Source of the DNA: JADGRA01 sp052143535
GTDB taxonomy: Bacteria; Myxococcota; Myxococcia; Myxococcales; Myxococcaceae
Reading direction: 5' to 3'
Assembly: GCA_052143535.1 (NCBI GenBank)
Contig: JBKQSS010000093.1
Coordinates: 62,001-126,000 of the forward strand
Length of the DNA: 64,000 nucleotides
Made by a program: the position numbers and the translations under genes. Positions 44,609 to 53,036 of the stretch are shown one piece after another (position 1 is the stretch's first letter; each line of letters begins with the position of its first letter). The notes beneath the pieces were generated by a model, which saw only the letters and a list, made by a program, of their open reading frames with translations, had not been told where the DNA came from and ran no database searches.

Positions 44609-45037
44609 GCGTTCCGGTGGCTCGCCTTGGAGTCGCCCTCGACCGCCTTGCAGCATGCCTACGGCTTTCTCGGACGAGACGACTCTCAGCACACTCTCGT
44701 CGCGGAACTTGCTGGCCAACGGCGTCCGCGGCCCCTGACCCAGTCGAAAACCCGCCTCGGAGCGAGGGTGGGCTCCTCGACCAAGTCAGTGTCGGCGAAA
44801 TGGGGCCCTCCGGGGCTCCGTCAGGGTGAGCGCCGAATTCGCCCAGGGCCTGCTCGGGCGGCCCGCGCTCTCGAGGGAGGGCGTGGATGGTGCTCCCTGT
44901 GGAGGCTCAAGTGCGGCCTTGGCCCCCCACTCGCCTTAACGCGCCGCACTGCGCCGACGGCGGGGCGGCTCTTGACGCCTTTCCGCCAACTCCTGGAGGC
45001 TTGTGCCCGCAAGGCGCTTTTTCACACTGGGGGGCTC
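44609..45037. other. Intergenic region, no gene seen
   Basis: 429 bp between serB and the collagen-like gene. The collagen gene frame remains open through most of it, but that extension lacks a ribosome-binding site or protein similarity and would bury the signal peptide. Probably the promoter and leader of the secreted protein. Confidence 0.45.
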
Positions 45038-46078
45038 ATGCCCAAAGGCACACTGTCGTCGCTCGCGTTGGTTCTGGTCGTTCTTGCGCCGTGCTTGGCC
45101 GCCGCGAACGACCAGCACGAGAGTGCGTGGGACCTCAAGGGAACGCCGTCCGTCTACAGCGCGGATGCGAATTCTTCGCTGACGCAAGTCTTCATCACCG
45201 GAAACCACTTCGGGGCCAGACAGGGAAGCGTCCTCTTCGGAGCCACCAAAGCAACCGTTGCCTCCTGGGCGCCCAACATGGTGGTCATCGACTTGCCGTC
45301 GGGGACTGACCCAGGCAGCTACCTCCTCACCGTGGCCCGAGAGAATGGGGACTCGGTGAATTTCGTGGTGGCGGTGGGTGGCGGCGGGCAGGCCGGCCCG
45401 GCCGGCCCGCCCGGGCCGCAAGGCCCGGCCGGGCCTCCAGGCCCGATGGGGCCCCCGGGAAGCACCGGTCCGGCTGGAGCGGCAGGTTCAGTGGGGCCGC
45501 CCGGACCGGCAGGCTCGATGGGGCCCCCGGGAAGCACCGGGCCCGCCGGCGCGGCAGGTGCTGTGGGACCGCCCGGGCCGGCCGGCTCGATGGGGCCCCC
45601 GGGAAGTACCGGGCCCGCTGGAACGCCAGGTCCAATGGGGCTGCCCGGGCTTCCCGGCGCCATGGGCCCGGCCGGAGTGGCCGGGCCTGCAGGCGCGGCG
45701 GGGGCCAATGGCGCCGCGGGGGCCGAGGGGCCGCCCGGAGCAACGGGGCCTCAGGGCCCGGTGGGTCCACAGGGCCCTGCGGGCGCGACGGGACCGGACC
45801 CGCGCTTTGGCACCGACACCGCCCTTGCTGTGGCGGGCACCGGAGCGGAGTGCACGCTCGGGCAAGTCATTCTCACGGCCGGCATAGTGGCGAACGGCCT
45901 GCCGGCACAGGGGCAGCTGCTCCTCATCTCTCAGTACCCGGCCGTCTTCTCTCTGATGGGGACAACCTACGGGGGCGACGGCACAGTCAGTTTCGCCCTT
46001 CCCGACTTGCGCCCGGTGGCGCCGAACGGGCTCACCTATTCCATCTGCATGGTGGGCGTCTTCCCCTCGCGCACCTGA
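45038..46078 (+). CDS. Secreted collagen-like protein with IPT/TIG-like and phage tail-collar domains
   Basis: 346 aa from ATG 45038. A signal peptide (TLSSLALVLVVLAPCLAAA) is followed by an IPT/TIG-like domain (SLTQVFITGNHFGARQGSVL, VVIDLPSGTDPGSYLLTV). Residues about 118-252 are uninterrupted Gly-X-Y triplets, rich in Pro and Ala, that should form a collagen triple helix. The C-terminal 95 residues resemble a phage tail-collar domain (GQVILTAGIVANGLPAQGQL, then LISQYPAVFSLMGTTYGGDG and FALPDLRP). The predicted product is a trimeric, rod-like surface or secreted fibre. Role (adhesion, predation, spore surface) is unknown. Three 72-bp repeats lie inside the collagen part. Confidence 0.82.
   Translation: MPKGTLSSLALVLVVLAPCLAAANDQHESAWDLKGTPSVYSADANSSLTQVFITGNHFGARQGSVLFGATKATVASWAPNMVVIDLPSGTDPGSYLLTVARENGDSVNFVVAVGGGGQAGPAGPPGPQGPAGPPGPMGPPGSTGPAGAAGSVGPPGPAGSMGPPGSTGPAGAAGAVGPPGPAGSMGPPGSTGPAGTPGPMGLPGLPGAMGPAGVAGPAGAAGANGAAGAEGPPGATGPQGPVGPQGPAGATGPDPRFGTDTALAVAGTGAECTLGQVILTAGIVANGLPAQGQLLLISQYPAVFSLMGTTYGGDGTVSFALPDLRPVAPNGLTYSICMVGVFPSRT
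45446..45661 (+). repeat. Three tandem 72-bp repeats in the collagen segment
   Basis: Units start at 45446, 45518 and 45590 and each encodes 24 residues beginning MGPPGSTGPAG. Units one and two are almost identical; the third diverges in its second half (TPGPMGLPGLPGA). Differences are partly synonymous, showing drift after duplication. Such repeats are prone to copy-number change. Confidence 0.85.
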
Positions 46079-46311
46079 CGAGCACTAGGCAGGGGCCCGC
46101 GTCGCTCGCGGCGTCGCTTTGCGTCCAAAGCGGGGCCAAGCCTTCCCGGGCTCGCGGCAATGGACGGGCATTCTCCCCGAGGGGTGTTTGCCACAAAAGC
46201 ATCGGGACGCCGGGCGAGCCGGACTAGTGTGCGCGCCCGTCGAAGTTTCACCAACGCCGGGTTGTCGCTGCCCTGGCTGCGAGGCGGCGGGCCCGAAACT
46301 CCCGGAGTGTC

Positions 46312-47277
46312 ATGAAAGCGGTCCGCATTCACGGCTTTGGCGGTCCAGAGGTGCTGCGTCTGGACGACGTCCCCGAGCCGAAAGCCGGGCCGGGCGAGGT
46401 GCTCCTGCGCGTCCGCGCGGCGGGAGTCACTGGCCTCGACACGGCACGCCGGGCTGGAGGCGAAGCGCACCGGGTTGCGCTGCCGACCACTCTCGGCACC
46501 GAGGCGGCGGGCGTCATCGCCGCGGTGGGGCCGGGCGTCAACCCGGCGCTGCGCGGCCTGCGGGTGGTGGGCTTTGCCCCCGAGTCTCAGGCGGAATGCG
46601 CCCGAATGGCCGCCGCCGACGTGGTGCTGCTGCCGGACTCGGTGGACTTCGAGGCGGCCGCCGCGCTGCCCTGCGAAGGCCTCACTGCCTACCACCTCCT
46701 GCATACGGTGGACTGGGTAACCCCGGGCATGACGCTGCTGGTGCATGCCATCGCCGGAGGCGTCGGGTTGCTCGCGCTTCAGCTGGCCAAGGCGGCCGGG
46801 GCCCGAGTCTTTGGCACCACCTCCACCGAGGAAGAAGCGGACGTGGCGCGCCGCCTCGGTGCGGACGCGGTGCTGGTGGCCCCTTCGGACTTGGCTGCGG
46901 AGGTTCTCGCGCTGACCGGGGGGGAGGGCGTCAATTTGGTGCTGGACTCGGTGGGCCGCGCGACGGCCGAGGCCAGCCTTTTGTGTCTGGCGCCCTTCGG
47001 TCACCTGGTGTTTTTCGGCGCGACCAGCGGCCCTCCGGCGCCCTTGCCCATCGATGCCCTCTACGGGCGTGCGCTGAAAGTGAGCGCCTTTTCGCTGTCG
47101 GCCCCCCTTCCCGCTGATGCCAACCGCTCGGCGCTGCATGAGTTGGTGAGCGACGTGGCGGCAGGGACGCTCAGCTGCAGCTATGGCCTGCGCCTTCCGC
47201 TAGCCCAGGTGGCCCAGGCTTACCGCGTGCTCGAGGAAGGCCGGGGGGTGGGCAGCGTCGTGCTGCGCGTCGGCTAG
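46312..47277 (+). CDS. Zinc-independent quinone oxidoreductase (MDR superfamily)
   Basis: 321 aa. N-terminal GroES-like domain (MKAVRIHGFGGPEVLRLDDV, EVLLRVRAAGVTGLDTARRA, LGTEAAGVIAAVGPGV), then a Rossmann domain with LLVHAIAGGVGLLALQLAKA and GARVFGTTSTEEEADVARRL. Catalytic-zinc Cys/His ligands are not conserved, so it belongs to the QOR (NADPH:quinone reductase) branch, which reduces quinones or enals with NADPH. Its stop overlaps that of the convergent M1 peptidase by 4 bp. ATG 46312. Confidence 0.9.
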   Translation: MKAVRIHGFGGPEVLRLDDVPEPKAGPGEVLLRVRAAGVTGLDTARRAGGEAHRVALPTTLGTEAAGVIAAVGPGVNPALRGLRVVGFAPESQAECARMAAADVVLLPDSVDFEAAAALPCEGLTAYHLLHTVDWVTPGMTLLVHAIAGGVGLLALQLAKAAGARVFGTTSTEEEADVARRLGADAVLVAPSDLAAEVLALTGGEGVNLVLDSVGRATAEASLLCLAPFGHLVFFGATSGPPAPLPIDALYGRALKVSAFSLSAPLPADANRSALHELVSDVAAGTLSCSYGLRLPLAQVAQAYRVLEEGRGVGSVVLRVG

Positions 47278-50012
47278 CGAGGGACAGCCGCCAGCCAAGC
47301 GCCAGCGCCGGCACGCAGCCGACTCTGGACACGCACGCACTGGTCGATGGCCTGCAGCGCCTGGGCCAGGTGAAAGGGGCCGCCGTCCACTGCTGCGGCG
47401 CGTGGGGCGAAACTGGCCTCCGCCGCGGCGCGCATTTGCCTGTCGCAGAAGACGCCGAGCAGGCTGAAGAGTTGTGCAACCTCGTCATCCCGCATCCGTG
47501 CCTTGAGGGCCTCAAAGCTTGCATCGAGAAACGCGTAGGCGTCGGCCCGCGTCTCCGCCGTCCGAAACTGCGCGGTCAACAAAACGAGCCAGTCACGCAA
47601 GTCATAGGCTGGGTCCAAGAGGAGCGCCCGGGCCTGCGCGGCCAAGGCAGCGTCCGAGAAGGCGCCGAGGCCGAGGATGGCGTGCCCGCGGTCGCGTCGG
47701 GTGGGCAGTGAGCGCGTCGCCTCGAGCAGTCGCTGAAAAAAGGCCGCGTCCCCAGTGGTGGCGGCGGCAGTTGCCAACACCGCATTCACCATGTCGGCGT
47801 CCACCGACTCCGGGGCGCTGAGCCAAGCATCGGCCATCCGACGTGCCTCCGTCCGGAGCACCGCGTCCCTCCCGTCGCGCGCCACCACTGGGACCACCAC
47901 CGGGCGCAGCCGGAGCTCGTCGGGTGAGTCCGTCGAGCGCTCCTTCCAGCCAAGCGCGCGGGCGCGCCGCCCGAGCAACGCCTGAAGCCGTGCCGCTTGC
48001 GCGGCTTGGAGCTCCGCCGACAGGCCGTCGCGGTGGAGCAACTGGAGCAAGTCCAGGCCGGCCAGGACGACGTCCGAGTCCTGGCCAGTCACCAGCTTCG
48101 CGCCCAGCTCGAGGGCCTCTTGCACCGGGACGTCCCCCCGCTGGGCGAGTGCCCCCATGTCCCCTGCAAAGCTTGCCAGCTCCACGGCGTCGAGTTGCTC
48201 GGGATGCGCAAGCACCGCCCGGCGCAGCGGCGGACTGTACGCCACGCGGTAGTAGCCAAGGCCGCCCTCGTTGGCGGTGACGAAGGTGGGACAGCCGGCG
48301 GCGGGTAGCGTCAGCTCGGCCTGCGCCTCTGACAAAACGACGCAGGCGCGCTCCAGGTGCTTCCCCCACGCCGCGCGCACGCAGACTGGGACTGTCCACG
48401 TGGCGGCCGGCGGCGTGACGCTGCGCTCGAGAGTAAAGCGCTCCTGGGCGAGCTCGAGGACGGGCAATGCGCCCGTCTTGCAGCGCAAGGCGACCGACAC
48501 CAACGGAGCGCCCGGCTGGACAATGAATGTGGACAGCGCATCGCCCAACGGATGGCCGCTTCCCTCGTCCAAGGCGCGGAAGAGCTCCTCGGCGGTGACG
48601 CTCTGGTCCGCATTTCGCTCGAGGTACAGCTGAATCCCGCGCTTAAAGTCCCGGGGACCCACCCACGCCTCGAACATTCCGAGCACCGTGGAGCCCTTGG
48701 CATAGGTGAGCGCCCCGTCGAAGGAGGCCTCAATGTCCGTCGCGGTCAGCACCGGCTGCCGCACGGCCTTCGCCGTCGGCAGCGCGTCGGCAGCCAGCGC
48801 CAAGGCTCGGCGGCTGAGTGCCTGACGGCTGAAACGAAAGGCGGGGTCCACCGCGTCAGTGGCCTTCAAGTCGAGCCAGGTGCCGAGCGACTCGTTGAGC
48901 CAGGTGTCATCCCACCAGGCGTTGGTGACCAGGTCCCCGAACCAGTAGTGGGCGAGCTCGTGGGTGCTGATGTGGGCGGCAAACGCTCGCCGCTGCAGGG
49001 ACTCCTGGGCGGGGGGCATGAGGAGAATCGGCTGCCCAAGCGCCACCAGTCCGGGATGCTCCATCGTCCCCCAGTAGCGGGGCACCACCGCCACGTCGAG
49101 CTTCCCGTAGGGGTAAGGGACGCCGGTCAAGTCCTCCAGCTGCTTCACCACCCCGGGGAGGAAGGCCTGGGCGTAATGGAGCTCGGCCGCTCTCCCCGCC
49201 GGGAGGACAAATTGCAGGGGGATGCCCTCGTTCCCCGCCGCCGCGCCCTTCACCACCTCGAAGGGACCGACGACGAAGGCCACCAGGTAGCTCGGCAGGG
49301 GCCGCGTCTCGGCGAAGGCGATGGTTTTGAGGCCCCCGCCCGCGTCCGTCGTCGAGACGGCCGGGGCGTTGGCGAAGGCCACGTCGGCGCTGGGGACAGT
49401 GAGCGACAGCGTCCAAGGGATTTTGAAGGAGGGCTCGTCGAAGCACGGAAAGGCGCGGCGCGCGTCCACCGGCTCGAAGAAGGTGTAGAGGTAGGCGGTC
49501 GTCCCCTCGTCCACGCGGTAGATGCCGCGGCTCCGCTCGGGGTCCACCAGCCCGTGGTAGCGGAGCTGAAGCTGGGCCTGGCCCGGGCCAAAGGGCACGC
49601 CGAGTCGGATGAGCAGGAAGTCTCCCCGGCGTGCGCTGGCCGTCACCGCGAGCGGAGTGGCGCCGGACTGCAACCCGGCCTCCTCGATGCTGAGCCCCTT
49701 GGCGTGAAGCCAAAAATGGTCCGCCGCTTGGTCGAATTCTACCTCGATGGTGGCCGTGCCGGAGAAGGTGGACTGTTCCGGGACGAGACGCAGGGCGAGC
49801 GCCTCACGCACTGGGTGGACGCCCGGGGGAAGCCTCAGGGCAGGAGGCTGCTCGGCGTCGGCGGCGATAGTCCCCGCGTCGGCTGTCACCGAGAAAGCAG
49901 CCGGTGGTGCAGAGGTTGCGCAGCCAACCAGAAGGCAGCCGACGGCTGCCGACAGGACGGCCCGACGTCCAAGGCCGACTGAGCGGACGCTGCATGTGTG
50001 TGGCGCAAGCAC
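47274..50012 (-). CDS. M1-family aminopeptidase lipoprotein
   Basis: 912 aa from a GTG at 50012. The signal GRRAVLSAAVGCLLVGC makes it a lipoprotein (periplasmic or outer surface). N-terminal beta-domain, then YWGTMEHPGLVAL (residues 313-325) in the place of the GAMEN exopeptidase loop, and HELAHYWFGDLVTNAWWDD with zinc ligands His351 and His355 and the downstream Glu374 in WLNES. The C-terminal ERAP1-like helical domain fills the last 350 residues. M1 enzymes trim N-terminal amino acids from peptides; the altered GTMEH loop keeps the key Glu318 but changes the terminal Asn to His. It probably processes peptides taken from prey or the medium. Confidence 0.9.
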   Translation of the reverse strand: MLAPHTCSVRSVGLGRRAVLSAAVGCLLVGCATSAPPAAFSVTADAGTIAADAEQPPALRLPPGVHPVREALALRLVPEQSTFSGTATIEVEFDQAADHFWLHAKGLSIEEAGLQSGATPLAVTASARRGDFLLIRLGVPFGPGQAQLQLRYHGLVDPERSRGIYRVDEGTTAYLYTFFEPVDARRAFPCFDEPSFKIPWTLSLTVPSADVAFANAPAVSTTDAGGGLKTIAFAETRPLPSYLVAFVVGPFEVVKGAAAGNEGIPLQFVLPAGRAAELHYAQAFLPGVVKQLEDLTGVPYPYGKLDVAVVPRYWGTMEHPGLVALGQPILLMPPAQESLQRRAFAAHISTHELAHYWFGDLVTNAWWDDTWLNESLGTWLDLKATDAVDPAFRFSRQALSRRALALAADALPTAKAVRQPVLTATDIEASFDGALTYAKGSTVLGMFEAWVGPRDFKRGIQLYLERNADQSVTAEELFRALDEGSGHPLGDALSTFIVQPGAPLVSVALRCKTGALPVLELAQERFTLERSVTPPAATWTVPVCVRAAWGKHLERACVVLSEAQAELTLPAAGCPTFVTANEGGLGYYRVAYSPPLRRAVLAHPEQLDAVELASFAGDMGALAQRGDVPVQEALELGAKLVTGQDSDVVLAGLDLLQLLHRDGLSAELQAAQAARLQALLGRRARALGWKERSTDSPDELRLRPVVVPVVARDGRDAVLRTEARRMADAWLSAPESVDADMVNAVLATAAATTGDAAFFQRLLEATRSLPTRRDRGHAILGLGAFSDAALAAQARALLLDPAYDLRDWLVLLTAQFRTAETRADAYAFLDASFEALKARMRDDEVAQLFSLLGVFCDRQMRAAAEASFAPRAAAVDGGPFHLAQALQAIDQCVRVQSRLRAGAGAWLAAVPR

Positions 50013-50029
50013 TTCGGCTGCAGGCCCGC

Positions 50030-51418
50030 CTAGAGCGCCTTGACCTCGGAGACGAGCTTGCTCAACGACGCTTTGGCATCGCCGAAGAGCATCGACGTCT
50101 TGTCATTGTAGAAGAGCTCGTTCTCGATGCCGGCGAAGCCCGGATTCATGCTGCGCTTCAGGACGATGACCGACTTGGCCTTGTCCACGTCGAGGATGGG
50201 CATTCCGTAGATGGGGCTTTTCGTGTCATTGCGCGCTGCTGGGTTGACGACGTCGTTGGCCCCAATCACCACCGCCACGTCCGTCTCCGGAAAGGCCGAG
50301 TTAATGGCCTCCATGTCGTACAGCTTGTCGTAAGGAACGTCGGCTTCGGCGAGGAGGACGTTCATGTGTCCCGGCATGCGGCCAGCCACCGGGTGGATGG
50401 CGAACTTCACCTCGCCGCCCTTCTTCTCGATGAGCTCGGCCAGCTCGCGCACCTGGTGCTGTGCTTGGGCCACCGCCATCCCGTAGCCAGGGACGAAAAT
50501 GACTTTGCTCGCGTAGCCGAGCCGCATGGCCGCGTCCTCGGCGGTGACCGAGCGGACACTCAGCCCCTCGGCGGTCTTCGCACCGGCGGTCACCTGCGGG
50601 GTGCCGAAGGCGCCGAAGAGCACGTTTCCGAAGGAGCGGTTCATCGCTTTGCTCATGATGACGCTGAGTAGAAAGCCACTGGCGCCGTCCAGGGCACCGG
50701 CGATGATGAGGACGTTATTGCCGATGGCGAAGCCGGTGGCGCTCGACGCCAGGCCGGCGTAGGAGTTGAGCAGCGACACCACCACCGGCATGTCCGCGCC
50801 GCCGATGGGGAGCACCAACAGCACGCCAATGCACAGCGCCAGGGCAATCATCAGGTAGAAGAGCAGCGTGGCCGTGGGAAAGAAGATGAGGTAACCGAAG
50901 AGCCCGAAGGTCACCGCGAAGAGCGTCAGGTTGATGGCGTTCTGACCGCGGAACGTGACCGGCGTCCCGGTGATGAATTCCTGCAACTTCCCGAAGGCCA
51001 TGAAGCTGCCGGTGACGGTGAGCGCGCCAAAAAGCACCTCGAAGCCGAGCGCCGCCATCTGTCCATGGCCGATGGTGCTGCCGTGGCCCCCATGCCAGTA
51101 CTCGGCCACGCCCACCAGCGTGGCCGCCAATGCACCGAAGAGGTGCGAGATGGCAATTCGCTGCGGCATGGCGGTCATCGGCACGAACATGCCGAGCGGG
51201 TAGCCGATGACCGTGCCGAGGATGAGGCCCCCGGCAATCCAGTCGAAGCGAACAATCTCCTGCTGAAAGAGCGTGCCGACGATGGCCAGAAGCATGCCCA
51301 CCGCGGCCTGCTGCATGCCCCGGCGCGCGTACTCTGGGCGGGTCAGGCTCTTCAGCCCGAGGATGAAGAGGATGGAGGAGGCGAGGTAAATCGCCTGGAT
51401 GCCGAGCTCGCGGCTCAC
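50030..51418 (-). CDS. pntB: NAD(P) transhydrogenase subunit beta
   Basis: 462 aa. Nine or so TM helices (GQMAALGFEVLFGALTVTGS, LMIALALCIGVLLVLPIGGA, YAGLASSATGFAIGNNVLII) are followed by the NADP(H)-binding dIII domain: VIFVPGYGMAVAQAQHQVRE, FAIHPVAGRMPGHMNVLLAE and VVIGANDVVNPAARND. PntB forms the proton channel with PntA and binds NADP(H). The complex drives NADPH formation from NADH with the proton gradient. It overlaps pntA2 by 4 bp. Confidence 0.96.
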   Translation of the reverse strand: MSRELGIQAIYLASSILFILGLKSLTRPEYARRGMQQAAVGMLLAIVGTLFQQEIVRFDWIAGGLILGTVIGYPLGMFVPMTAMPQRIAISHLFGALAATLVGVAEYWHGGHGSTIGHGQMAALGFEVLFGALTVTGSFMAFGKLQEFITGTPVTFRGQNAINLTLFAVTFGLFGYLIFFPTATLLFYLMIALALCIGVLLVLPIGGADMPVVVSLLNSYAGLASSATGFAIGNNVLIIAGALDGASGFLLSVIMSKAMNRSFGNVLFGAFGTPQVTAGAKTAEGLSVRSVTAEDAAMRLGYASKVIFVPGYGMAVAQAQHQVRELAELIEKKGGEVKFAIHPVAGRMPGHMNVLLAEADVPYDKLYDMEAINSAFPETDVAVVIGANDVVNPAARNDTKSPIYGMPILDVDKAKSVIVLKRSMNPGFAGIENELFYNDKTSMLFGDAKASLSKLVSEVKAL

Positions 51419-51717
51419 TTCTTCTCCCCTGGAGGAAGTTCGTGGCGCCGGAACATCCGGAGCATCCGGTCGGTGATGAGAAACCCGCCGACCACGTTGA
51501 TGGTGGCGGCGGTGACAGCGATGAAGCCCAGCACTGCGCTCGCCGTCCCGCGGTTTGCACCGGCCACCACCAGCGAGCCCACCAGCGAGATGGCCGAGAT
51601 GGCGTTGGTGGCCGACATCAGCGGCGTGTGGAGCAGCGGTGGGACCCGGGTGATGACCAGGTAGCCGACAAAGCCGGCCAGCACGAAGACGTACAGCTGG
51701 ATGATGGCGGTCGTCAT
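51415..51717 (-). CDS. pntAB: NAD(P) transhydrogenase subunit alpha part 2
   Basis: 100 aa, three TM helices (IIQLYVFVLAGFVGYLVI, AISAISLVGSLVVAGANR, AATINVVGGFLITDRM) with the conserved PPLLHTPLMSATNAIS. It corresponds to the membrane part of PntA, separate here as in Rhodospirillum and many alphaproteobacteria. The gene overlaps both neighbours by 4 bp (ATGA), giving a tightly coupled three-gene operon. Symbol follows the split-subunit naming pntAA/pntAB/pntB. Confidence 0.93.
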   Translation of the reverse strand: MTTAIIQLYVFVLAGFVGYLVITRVPPLLHTPLMSATNAISAISLVGSLVVAGANRGTASAVLGFIAVTAATINVVGGFLITDRMLRMFRRHELPPGEKK

Positions 51718-52823
51718 GGTGCGAACACCTCTCCTCGGTAGGTCAGCAGCATGGCGCGGGTGATTTCGTCGGTCGGGTCGAGCACCAGTTTGCCGTCCTT
51801 CACCAGGTGTTGAACCAGCGTCAGGACGTTGCGGCTGAACATCTGGCTGGCATGGATGGGGACGCTGGCCGCCACGTTGAGTGGGCCGAGCACCACCACC
51901 TGGTCGACCTCCACCCGTTCCCCGGGCCGGGTGACGGCGCAGTTGCCTCCCGTCTCCGCCGCGAGGTCGACCACCACGCTGCCTGGCTTCATCCGCTGCA
52001 ACATGGCGCCGGTGATGAGCTCCGGGGCGGGCTTTCCCGGGATTTGCGCCGTGCCGATGACCAGGTCGACCGAAGGCAGGTGCTCGGCGATGGCGGCCAG
52101 GGTGCGAGCCCGCTCGTCCGACGTCTGCTGCTTGGCGTAGCCGCCGGCGGTCTGCGCCTCGGCCGAAGCGAGCTCGCCGCTCACGAAGGAGGCGCCCAGA
52201 CTCTTCACCTGCTCGGCGGCCGCGGCACGGATGTCAAACGCCGAGACCACCGCCCCGAGGCGCTTGGCGGTGGCGATGGCCTGCAGCCCCGCTACGCCCG
52301 CCCCCAGCACGAAGACGCGGGCCGGGGCCAGTGTCCCGGCTGCGGTGGTCAGCATTGGCAACAGCCGAGGCAGCTCGCCGGCGCCGAGCAGGACGGCCTT
52401 GTAACCGGCCACGGTGGCCTGCGAGGAAAGCACGTCCATGGACTGGGCGCGGCTGATGCGCGGGACGCGCTCCAGCGCGAGGAAGGCTGCCTTGTGCTGG
52501 TTGAGCCGGGCCAGGAGGCCCTCGGTGGGCGCTGCGCCCAAGAGCGCCACCACCGCGGCCCCCTCGTCATGGAGCCGGGAAACCTCCTCGTCCGTCGGGC
52601 GACGCACCTTGGTGACGAGGTCGCTGCGGCTCCAAACCTCTTCGGCCGCCGCCAGGCGCGCGCCGGCTTTGGCGTAACCCTCGTCCGGAGCAAACGCCGC
52701 CAGGCCTGCCCCGTGCTCGACGACGACTTCGACGCCCGACTTCACCAGCCGACTCACTGCGTCAGGCACCAGCGCGACCCGCCGCTCCCCCTCGAGGGTC
52801 TCTCGCGGAACTCCAATGCGCAT
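51714..52823 (-). CDS. pntAA: NAD(P) transhydrogenase subunit alpha part 1
   Basis: 369 aa from ATG 52823 (MRIGVPRETLEGERRVALVP) with GGAGGGG just upstream. The NAD(H)-binding dI domain resembles alanine dehydrogenase: VFVLGAGVAGLQAIATAKRL, VSAFDIRAAAAEQVKSLGA, VIGTAQIPGKPAPELIT and VVVDLAAETGGNCAVT. It hydride-transfers between NADH and NADP held on PntB. First gene of the operon, divergent from the CO dehydrogenase operon with 213 bp between the start codons. A longer upstream open frame overlaps that gap and the next gene and is rejected. Confidence 0.95.
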   Translation of the reverse strand: MRIGVPRETLEGERRVALVPDAVSRLVKSGVEVVVEHGAGLAAFAPDEGYAKAGARLAAAEEVWSRSDLVTKVRRPTDEEVSRLHDEGAAVVALLGAAPTEGLLARLNQHKAAFLALERVPRISRAQSMDVLSSQATVAGYKAVLLGAGELPRLLPMLTTAAGTLAPARVFVLGAGVAGLQAIATAKRLGAVVSAFDIRAAAAEQVKSLGASFVSGELASAEAQTAGGYAKQQTSDERARTLAAIAEHLPSVDLVIGTAQIPGKPAPELITGAMLQRMKPGSVVVDLAAETGGNCAVTRPGERVEVDQVVVLGPLNVAASVPIHASQMFSRNVLTLVQHLVKDGKLVLDPTDEITRAMLLTYRGEVFAP

Positions 52824-52872
52824 GTCCCCTCCGGTTTCGCGTCGCCGTCCAGCTGGTGACTCAGTTTGCACG

Positions 52873-52902
52873 TTGACAACTCGAACAGCACGAGAATACG
52901 AG
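52873..52902 (+). promoter_or_regulatory. Possible sigma-70 promoter for the cox operon
   Basis: A perfect TTGACA (52873-52878) lies on the plus strand with TACGAG 18 bp downstream (52897-52902), which keeps the T, A and fifth-position A of a -10. It is 135-160 bp upstream of the mocA-like start in an A/T-richer patch of the divergent region. The -10 is weak, so this is tentative. Confidence 0.3.
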
Positions 52903-53036
52903 ACTTGCAAAGCTTGTTGGTGGAGGGCTTTTGCTGGAACACCACCAGACGACTCGTTCGCGGGCCCCACCGTGTTGCTGCTGGGCCGCGGGGGCGTACT
53001 TGGCAACGGCGAAGCCCTCGCCGCACCGAGAGGGCC

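Noticed and set aside
44627..45037. Upstream extension of the collagen-like gene
   Set aside because: Lacks similarity and places the signal peptide internally; ATG 45038 directly gives a standard signal sequence.
45700..46078. Prophage remnant suggested by the tail-collar module
   Set aside because: No other phage gene, integrase or attachment repeat is seen; the module is in frame with a signal peptide and collagen region.
48357..49982. 541-codon plus-strand open frame inside the M1 peptidase
   Set aside because: Antisense shadow; no motif, no ribosome-binding site, and it would overlap a gene with clear catalytic residues.
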